The notes under the pieces were generated by a model that did no database searches, was not told where the DNA came from, and saw only the letters and a program-made list of their open reading frames with translations. DNA of 10,416 nucleotides from an uncultured Pseudorhodobacter sp. (GTDB lineage: Bacteria > Pseudomonadota > Alphaproteobacteria > Rhodobacterales > Rhodobacteraceae): assembly GCA_945952425.1 (NCBI GenBank), contig CAMFIX010000063.1, positions 1 through 10,416 on the forward strand. The letters run 5' to 3'. This document shows positions 5,882 through 10,416 of this stretch, one piece after another. The translations under genes were made by a program, and so were the position numbers. The stretch's first letter is position 1, and each line of letters starts with the position of its first letter.

Positions 5882-6547
5882 ATGATCCGCCTCTACCATT
5901 TCCCCCTCTCGCCCTTCTGCCGCAAGGTGCGTCTGACCTTGGCCGAAAAGCGCATGGAGGTGGAGCTGGTCGAAGAGCGCTACTGGGAGCAGCAGCCGGA
6001 GTTTCTGCGGCGGAACCCGGCCGGCAAGGTGCCGGTCTTGAAGATCGACGCCCGGCTGATGAGCGAAAGCCAGGCGATCTGCGAGTATCTGGAAGAGGCC
6101 AACCCGACGCCGGCCCTGATGCCGCGCGACCCCGAGGCGCGCTACGAGGTGCGGCGCCTTTGTGCCTGGTTCGACGACAAGTTCCACGAGGAAGTCACCT
6201 CGAAGCTCTTGTACGAGCGGGTGCACAAGAAGGTCATGGGGCTGGGCTATCCCGACAGCAAGAACGTGAAATTCGGGGCGGGGCGGATCAAGTATCACCT
6301 GGATTATATGGCCTGGCTCTTGGAGACGCGGCGCTGGTTGGCCGGGGATGTCATGACGCTGGCGGATTTCGCGGCGGCGGCGCATCTGTCGACGCTGGAT
6401 TACATCTCGGACGTCGACTGGAACCGCAGTGCGGCGGTGAAGGACTGGTATGCTAAGATCAAATCGCGCCCGGCCTTCCGCAGCCTTCTGGCCGACCAGA
6501 TCCCCGGCTTCCCGCAGCCCGCGCATTACGCGAACTTGGATTTCTAG
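5882..6547 (+). CDS. fzlA: FzlA-like GST-fold protein (FtsZ-binding division factor)
   Basis: This 221-residue protein has a GST N-terminal domain with LYHFPLSPFCRKVRLTLAEK (4-23), cis-proline loop KVPVL (Pro51) and the ESQAI motif (62-66), followed by a helical domain with the LTLADFAAAAHLS-type motif (here MTLADFAAAAHLS). Its whole-length pattern, especially DWYAKIKSRPAFRSLLAD and the conserved end PAHYANLDF, matches alphaproteobacterial FzlA as I remember it. In Caulobacter FzlA binds FtsZ, curves its filaments and sets the constriction rate, with the C-terminal tail required for binding. Cys13 in the active-site loop is notable, since Caulobacter FzlA is not thought to act as a GST. GAGAG lies 5 nt before the ATG. 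Alternative: an ordinary GST. It sits near mtgA, also a wall enzyme, but does not share an operon with it. Confidence 0.78.
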   Translation: MIRLYHFPLSPFCRKVRLTLAEKRMEVELVEERYWEQQPEFLRRNPAGKVPVLKIDARLMSESQAICEYLEEANPTPALMPRDPEARYEVRRLCAWFDDKFHEEVTSKLLYERVHKKVMGLGYPDSKNVKFGAGRIKYHLDYMAWLLETRRWLAGDVMTLADFAAAAHLSTLDYISDVDWNRSAAVKDWYAKIKSRPAFRSLLADQIPGFPQPAHYANLDF

Positions 6548-6555
6548 GGCCGGGT

Positions 6556-6580
6556 CAAAATTTTTCGGCGAAAAATTTTG
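6556..6580. terminator. Bidirectional terminator between fzlA and the propeller gene
   Basis: CAAAATTTTTC (6556-6566) pairs perfectly with GAAAAATTTTG (6570-6580), giving an 11-bp stem with loop GGC. The A- and T-rich arms give U-rich stretches on both strands. The hairpin lies 8 nt after the fzlA stop and 3 nt after the stop of the convergent gene, so it can serve both. Confidence 0.8.
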
Positions 6581-6583
6581 GCG

Positions 6584-7414
6584 TCAGGTGTAGCGCATAT
6601 AGGCGAAGGCGGAACCGTCGGGCGCCCAGGACGGGGTGTTGATCGTGCCCTGGCCGCCGGTGAACTCCAGGATGCGGCGGCGGTTGTTGCCTTGCGGGTC
6701 GCAGAGGACCAGGGCCACGGGTTGCATGGCCGGATGGCCCTCGGTGCCGGGCGGATAGGCCAGATAGACCAGGTGGCGGCCATCCGGAGAGGGGTGGGGG
6801 AACCAGTTGACGCTCTCATCGGCGAAAAGCCTGCGCTGGCCCTGGCCGTCGGCCTGCATGACCCAGATCTGCGCATGGCCGTCGCGGTCGCAATTGTAAT
6901 AGATATGCCGCCCGTCGGCCGAGAAATCGGGGCCGTCGGATCGGCCCTCTCCGCCGGTCAGCCGGGTTTCGGGGCCGTCCTCGGCGGGGGCGGTGTAGAC
7001 GTCGATCACCCGGCTGCCCCGTGCGGCGACATAGGCGATGCGGTCGCCCGACCAGCCGTGAAACCAGCTCGGCGCCTGGGGGGAGCGTTTGATGGGAGCG
7101 CCCAGGCCCTTGTCGGTGACGGCGGCGGTGTAGATCTCGGCGCCCTGGCCGTGGTGGTGGGTGGAAAAGGCGATCCGGCTGCCGTCCGGCGAGAATCCGT
7201 GGTCGTTGTTCAGCCGGGTCAGGCCGGTCGGCAGCTCGATCAGCCGGGGGGCGTCGAGGGGGACGCGGTAAAGCCTGCCTTCGCCGTTCACCAGAAGATT
7301 GCCGGAAAGCGGGCCGCCGGGGGCCCAGTTCGGCGCCTCGATCAGGCCGGGATGGGTCAGGAGCGTGCGGCTTTGGCCGGTTGACAGGTCGTAGAGGTCG
7401 AGGTGGCTTTGCAT
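6584..7414 (-). CDS. TolB-like beta-propeller (PD40 repeat) protein
   Basis: This 276-residue protein is built almost wholly of PD40/WD40-like blades, as in the C-terminal part of TolB. The repeated blade core (P/W-SPDG-x-IAF) appears as APNWAPGG (27-34), DHGFSPDGSRIAFS (71-84), WSGDRIAYV (121-129), DGPDFSADGRHIYY (160-173), FPHPSPDGRHLVYL (205-218) and TPSWAPDGSAFAYM (260-273). No signal peptide and no N-terminal TolB domain are seen, so it is probably cytoplasmic and not TolB. The start MQSHLDLYDL opens the first blade directly; it has no clear Shine-Dalgarno, and an upstream reading would run into the helicase gene. It lies 100 bp downstream of the helicase on the same strand, behind a strong hairpin, so it likely has its own promoter. 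The function and ligand are unknown. Confidence 0.85.
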   Translation of the reverse strand: MQSHLDLYDLSTGQSRTLLTHPGLIEAPNWAPGGPLSGNLLVNGEGRLYRVPLDAPRLIELPTGLTRLNNDHGFSPDGSRIAFSTHHHGQGAEIYTAAVTDKGLGAPIKRSPQAPSWFHGWSGDRIAYVAARGSRVIDVYTAPAEDGPETRLTGGEGRSDGPDFSADGRHIYYNCDRDGHAQIWVMQADGQGQRRLFADESVNWFPHPSPDGRHLVYLAYPPGTEGHPAMQPVALVLCDPQGNNRRRILEFTGGQGTINTPSWAPDGSAFAYMRYT

Positions 7415-7466
7415 CGCGGCACTGTCGCGGGGCGGGGTGCGGAATGCAAGCGGGCGGGGGAATGGG

Positions 7467-7496
7467 AAAGGCGCGACCCCGGGGGGCCGCACCTTT
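7467..7496 (-). terminator. Rho-independent terminator of the helicase gene
   Basis: On the minus strand a 14-bp stem (7496-7483 with 7480-7467) has a 2-nt loop; arms begin AAAGGTGCGGCCCC and end in CCTTT. It starts 18 nt after the helicase stop. Two positions are G-U wobbles in the minus-strand RNA but would be A-C mismatches in plus-strand RNA, so the hairpin is built for leftward transcripts. The U-tract is only three long and lies within the stem. Confidence 0.7.
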
Positions 7497-7514
7497 CTGG
7501 CATCTCGCAAAGGC

Positions 7515-9833
7515 TCAGGCCTTGCGCTTGGGCGGCACGAAGCGCTTGGACGTGTCCGAGGCATCGGCGCGCGGTTTGGGCGCGGGCTTGTCGCCATAGG
7601 GCTTCGCATAGGGCTTGGCGCCGAAGCTTTTGCCGGCGGGTTTGTCGCCGTAAGACCGACCCTCCGACCGGCCCTCGGGGCGCGCAGGCTTGTCGCCGTA
7701 GCTTTTCGCATAGGGCTTGCCCGCGGGTTTGTCGCCATAGGGCTTGGCATAGGGTTTGGCCGGGCGGTCGCCGAAGGACTTGGGCGCGTCCTCGCCGCGG
7801 GGGCGGTAACCGCCCTCGGCGCCGTGGCTCTTGTAGCCGGTCGCCTTGCCGTCGCCCTTGGGGCCATGGCTGCGGAAGCCTTCGGACTTGGGCTTGTAAC
7901 CCTCCGCGCGCGGCTTGTAGCCCTCGCCATCGCGGGACTTATAGCCTTCCGAGCGCGGCTTGTAGCCTTCGGCGCGGGGCGCGTAGGGCTTTTTCTCGTA
8001 GGGTTTTTTCGCGATGGCCGGGGCGCTGTCGGCCTCCAGCGGGGTCCAGCTGCCGCCTTCGCCCTCTTCGACGATGCGGGCGGGTTTCGGGCGGTAGGGG
8101 GCCTTGCCCTCCTTGGGCGCCCGGGGTTCGTAAGTCTTGGGTTCGTAAGCTTTGGGTGCGCGCTCTTCGCGCGGCTCGTAGGTCTTGGCCGGGCGTTCGC
8201 CATAGGGTTTGGCGGGACGCGGGGCACGGGCGGGGGCGCGCGCCTCCAGGTCGGGCTCGCCCGCAAGGCGCGTCATGGTCAGGTCGCGGTCCAGCTGGGT
8301 CGTGGCGTCGAAGCGCCCGGCGACGGCCTCGGCGATCTGCACGAAGGTGCGGGTCTGCTGCACGCGGATGGCGCCGATGCCGTCCTTGGCGATCGAACCC
8401 GCGTCGCAGATTTTCGGCAGAAGCCAACGCGCCTCGGCGCGCTGTTCATGGCCGGCGTTCAACTCGAACCAGATGGACGGCCCGAACTCGCCACGCTCGC
8501 GCACCGGAAGGGCGGCGGGGGGCGGCAGGCTGTCGGAGAGAACCTCGGGCGCCGAGCGGCCCTGGCGCCAGAGCCGGATGAAGGCGGCGGCGACACGCTC
8601 CGCCCCGAAATTGTTCAGAAGCGTCGTGGCCAGATCGGCCTCGTCGCCCGGCTCGGCGGCCAGGCTTTCGTGGTCCAGCATGCGGGCGTCGTCGCGGTCT
8701 TGCACTTCTTCGGCCGAGGGCGCCTTGCCCCATTCGGCCACGACCTTGGCGCCGGTCAGAAGGCGCTGGGCCTTTTTATACTCGGCCGGCGTGACGATCA
8801 GGGCCGAGATGCCCTTCTGCCCAGCACGGCCGGTGCGGCCCGAGCGGTGCAGCAGCGTTTCCGACGAGCCCGGCAGGTCGGCGTGGATCACCAGCTCCAG
8901 CCCCGGCAGGTCGATGCCGCGGGCGGCGACGTCGGTGGCGATACACACCCGCGCCCGGCCGTCGCGCAGGGCCTGCAGCGCATGGGTCCGCTCGGTCTGC
9001 GAGAGTTCCCCCGACAAAGCCACGGCCTGGAAGCCGCGGTTGGTCATGCGGGCAAAGAGGTGGTTCACATTGGCGCGGGTCTTGCAGAAGACGATGGCGG
9101 TGCGTGCCTCGTGAAAGCGCAAGAGGTTGAAGATCGCGTGCTCGCGGTCGCGCACCTGCACCGAGAAGCCGACATAGGCGATGTCGGCATGCTGCGGCTT
9201 TTCGGATTTCACCGCGATGCGCATGGCGTCTTTTTGATAGGTGCCGGCCAGCTGTTCGATCTCTTTCGGCACGGTGGCCGAGAACATCAGCGTGCGGCGC
9301 TCTTCGGGGCAGCCCGAGAGGATCAGGGTCAGGTCTTCCTCGAAACCCATGTCCAGCATCTCGTCGGCCTCGTCCAGCACGACGGCGCGGATCTGGTCGA
9401 GCTTGAGGCTACCACGCTCGATATGGTCGCGCAGACGCCCGGGGGTGCCGACGACGATATGGGCGCCACGGTCCAGCGCGCGCTTTTCGGTGCGGTAATC
9501 CATGCCGCCGACGCAGGTTGCGACCTTGGCCTGGGCGCTGCCGTACAGCCATTCGAACTCGCGCGCGACCTGCAGGGCCAGCTCGCGCGTCGGCGCGATC
9601 ACCAGGGCCGAGGGCACATCGGCGAACAGCAGTTCAGCGGCGCCCTGCAGGATTTCCGGCGCGATGGCGAGGCCAAAGGCCACCGTCTTGCCCGAACCCG
9701 TCTGGGCCGAGACCAGAAGGTCGCGACCCGCGACGCCCTCTTCCAGGATGGCCGACTGAACCGGCGTCAGGGCGTCATAGCCCTTCGCCGCCAGCGCCTG
9801 CGCCAAGGGCGCGGCAATGCTTGCGTTTTCCAT
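7515..9833 (-). CDS. DEAD-box RNA helicase with DbpA-type RNA-binding domain and repeat tail
   Basis: This 772-residue ATP-dependent RNA helicase has all core motifs: Q motif GYDALTPVQ (18-26), I AQTGSGKT (43-50), Ia PTREL (81-85), Ib TPGR (130-133), II DEAD (154-157), III SAT (185-187), V ATDVAARGIDLP (299-310) and VI HRSGRTGRAG (329-338). Residues about 450-510 (FGPSIWFELNAG to VAGRF) form a DbpA-like RNA-binding domain, which in DbpA and DeaD/CsdA recognises structured rRNA. From about 533 to the end is a basic, disordered, Tyr/Lys/Gly/Pro-rich tail with two repeat blocks: EGYKPR-type (about 620-655) and KPYGDKPAG-type (about 689-750). The likely roles are ribosome assembly, cold adaptation or mRNA turnover. 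The start ATG has a modest GGGA 6 nt upstream. The gene is divergent from DUF4170. Confidence 0.94.
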   Translation of the reverse strand: MENASIAAPLAQALAAKGYDALTPVQSAILEEGVAGRDLLVSAQTGSGKTVAFGLAIAPEILQGAAELLFADVPSALVIAPTRELALQVAREFEWLYGSAQAKVATCVGGMDYRTEKRALDRGAHIVVGTPGRLRDHIERGSLKLDQIRAVVLDEADEMLDMGFEEDLTLILSGCPEERRTLMFSATVPKEIEQLAGTYQKDAMRIAVKSEKPQHADIAYVGFSVQVRDREHAIFNLLRFHEARTAIVFCKTRANVNHLFARMTNRGFQAVALSGELSQTERTHALQALRDGRARVCIATDVAARGIDLPGLELVIHADLPGSSETLLHRSGRTGRAGQKGISALIVTPAEYKKAQRLLTGAKVVAEWGKAPSAEEVQDRDDARMLDHESLAAEPGDEADLATTLLNNFGAERVAAAFIRLWRQGRSAPEVLSDSLPPPAALPVRERGEFGPSIWFELNAGHEQRAEARWLLPKICDAGSIAKDGIGAIRVQQTRTFVQIAEAVAGRFDATTQLDRDLTMTRLAGEPDLEARAPARAPRPAKPYGERPAKTYEPREERAPKAYEPKTYEPRAPKEGKAPYRPKPARIVEEGEGGSWTPLEADSAPAIAKKPYEKKPYAPRAEGYKPRSEGYKSRDGEGYKPRAEGYKPKSEGFRSHGPKGDGKATGYKSHGAEGGYRPRGEDAPKSFGDRPAKPYAKPYGDKPAGKPYAKSYGDKPARPEGRSEGRSYGDKPAGKSFGAKPYAKPYGDKPAPKPRADASDTSKRFVPPKRKA

Positions 9834-10041
9834 GTTTTTCCCAAAGGGGGCTTTCCCGCCCCGTGATGTCCTTCCGGCCCATCACCCCGCCCCATGCTTC
9901 CTCTGGCATGGCTTGGAACCTTCGGCCGAAGCGCGGTCAATAGCCGCTTTCCACCCGTCTGTATAGCCCCTTTTGCTGCAGCGCGGCGCTTTACCGCCCG
10001 GGGCTTTGCGCCTAAACTCGGGCGCGAACGAAGGAGTCCCC
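9834..10041. promoter_or_regulatory. Divergent helicase / DUF4170 control region
   Basis: This 208-bp gap is where both flanking genes should be driven. On the minus strand TTGACC (9940-9935) with a 17-bp spacer precedes a weak -10 TCCAAG (9917-9912). The spacer contains the perfect palindrome CTTCGGCCGAAG (9920-9931), a typical place for a repressor site. On the plus strand TTGGAA (9913-9918) and GTCAAT (9936-9941) are also 17 bp apart and would share the same palindrome. The helicase mRNA leader would be roughly 70-80 nt. All box calls are by eye and tentative. Confidence 0.35.
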
Positions 10042-10284
10042 ATGACCGAGCTTCACCTGGTGTTCGGCGGCGAGCTGGTCTCGCCCGACCGCAACGTGTT
10101 CAAGGACGTGAAGGCGATGCATATCGTCGGCATCTTCCCCGATTACGAAAGCGCCTACCTGGCCTGGAAGGCCGAGGCGCAGCGCACCGTGGACAACGCC
10201 CATATGCGCTATTTCATCGCCAATCTTCACCGCCTGCGCGAAGAGGGCAAGAAGGGGTCGGCGACCGAGCCGATGACCGCCTGA
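10042..10284 (+). CDS. DUF4170 family protein
   Basis: This 80-residue cytoplasmic protein of unknown function is recognisable by its start TELHLVFGGEL and by IVGIFPDYESAYLAWKAEAQ (28-47) and TVDNAHMRYFIANLHRL (49-65), which match the alphaproteobacterial DUF4170 family as I know it. The length is typical. AAGGAG (10031-10036) lies 5 nt before the ATG and fixes the start. Four nt after its stop begins what appears to be waaA (Kdo transferase). The same pairing is, to my knowledge, common in Rhodobacteraceae, so it may be tied to lipopolysaccharide core synthesis; that role is inferred from position only. Confidence 0.85.
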   Translation: MTELHLVFGGELVSPDRNVFKDVKAMHIVGIFPDYESAYLAWKAEAQRTVDNAHMRYFIANLHRLREEGKKGSATEPMTA

Positions 10285-10288
10285 CCGC

Positions 10289-10416
10289 ATGGGCCCGCTT
10301 GGTCTGACGCTGTATAACCTCGGCGCGCGGCCGGAGGGGGTGGTCAAGGCGCCCCCGGCCCGGCCGGGGGGCTCTGTCGTCTGGCCATGCGGCGATCCTA
10401 CTGAGGGCCCGGACGG
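10289..10416 (+). CDS. waaA: Probable 3-deoxy-D-manno-octulosonic acid transferase, N-terminus only
   Basis: An ATG at 10289 opens a frame that stays open for 42 codons to the window edge, beginning MGPLGLTLYNLGARPEG and continuing through RPGGSVVW. LGLTLYNL and the later xxVVW strand resemble the start of rhodobacterial WaaA/KdtA, the membrane-bound enzyme that adds Kdo to lipid A precursor. Position supports it, since DUF4170 commonly precedes waaA in this group. The ribosome binding site is weak, and with a gap of 4 nt to the DUF4170 stop it is probably translated by coupling. With only 42 codons, and no catalytic region visible, this call rests mainly on pattern memory and context. Confidence 0.55.
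   Translation, partial: MGPLGLTLYNLGARPEGVVKAPPARPGGSVVWPCGDPTEGPD

Noticed and set aside
5257..5883. 208-residue minus-strand frame between fzlA and mtgA
   Set aside because: It runs through the mtgA 3' end and the intergenic elements, with no start signal, family pattern or consistent codon bias. The 32-residue protein is in another frame.
7415..8266. Extension of the propeller protein into the helicase tail region
   Set aside because: The added part is a shifted-frame reading of the helicase repeat tail (Arg/Pro/Ala/Ser-rich) on the same strand.
7437..9866. 809-residue open frame on the plus strand across the helicase gene
   Set aside because: It is the exact antisense of a helicase with all motifs intact, and its length comes from the GC-rich codon use of that gene. 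The product is Gly/Ala/Arg-rich with no recognisable domain.
1..10416. Mobile element, tRNA or phage genes
   Set aside because: I found no terminal inverted repeats with target duplications, no integrase, no intact transposase and no cloverleaf-like sequence on either strand by eye.

Overview
This window looks like ordinary chromosome of a high-GC alphaproteobacterium, most likely Rhodobacteraceae (Rhodobacter/Paracoccus-like). The codon third positions are strongly G/C. The gene content also fits: a short NfeD protein ending in a DINDR-type tail, an FzlA-like division protein, a DUF4170 gene directly before what looks like the start of waaA, and a DEAD-box helicase with a long basic tail. 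I see no tRNA, rRNA, CRISPR array, phage gene or intact insertion sequence.

Layout. Positions 1-6 probably hold the first codons of a leftward gene. Rightward genes follow: a short NfeD membrane protein (120-395), a glutathione S-transferase (GST) family protein (453-1082), and a Nudix hydrolase overlapping it by 4 nt (1079-1534). They converge on two leftward genes: a small exported protein of unknown function (2169-1750) and pyrF (2915-2229). The convergent gap holds eight imperfect copies of an 18-bp tandem repeat. These copies repeat the last six codons, stop included, of the exported-protein gene.

A divergent region containing an 8-bp perfect inverted repeat separates pyrF from a rightward cluster: a ROK-family sugar kinase (3039-3881), cutC overlapping it by 4 nt (3878-4594), and mtgA (4625-5347). 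Together these suggest amino-sugar or cell-wall recycling next to peptidoglycan synthesis, which is an inference from neighbours. The 534-bp gap after mtgA is not empty. It carries a weak hairpin, a 45-codon coding-like relic, and on the minus strand a convincing but tiny 32-residue single-pass membrane protein whose ribosome binding site lies in a hairpin.

Next come the FzlA-like GST-fold protein (5882-6547), a bidirectional terminator (6556-6580), a leftward TolB-like beta-propeller protein without a signal peptide (7414-6584), a helicase terminator (7467-7496), and a 772-residue DEAD-box RNA helicase (9833-7515) with a DbpA-type RNA-binding domain and a ~240-residue Tyr/Lys/Gly/Pro repeat tail. 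A divergent regulatory region with a 12-bp palindrome leads into a DUF4170 gene (10042-10284) and the start of a probable waaA (10289 onward), which is cut by the window edge.

The least explained items are the stop-codon repeat array, the 32-residue membrane protein, the repetitive helicase tail and the kinase-CutC pair. None of them amounts to a clearly new multi-gene system.
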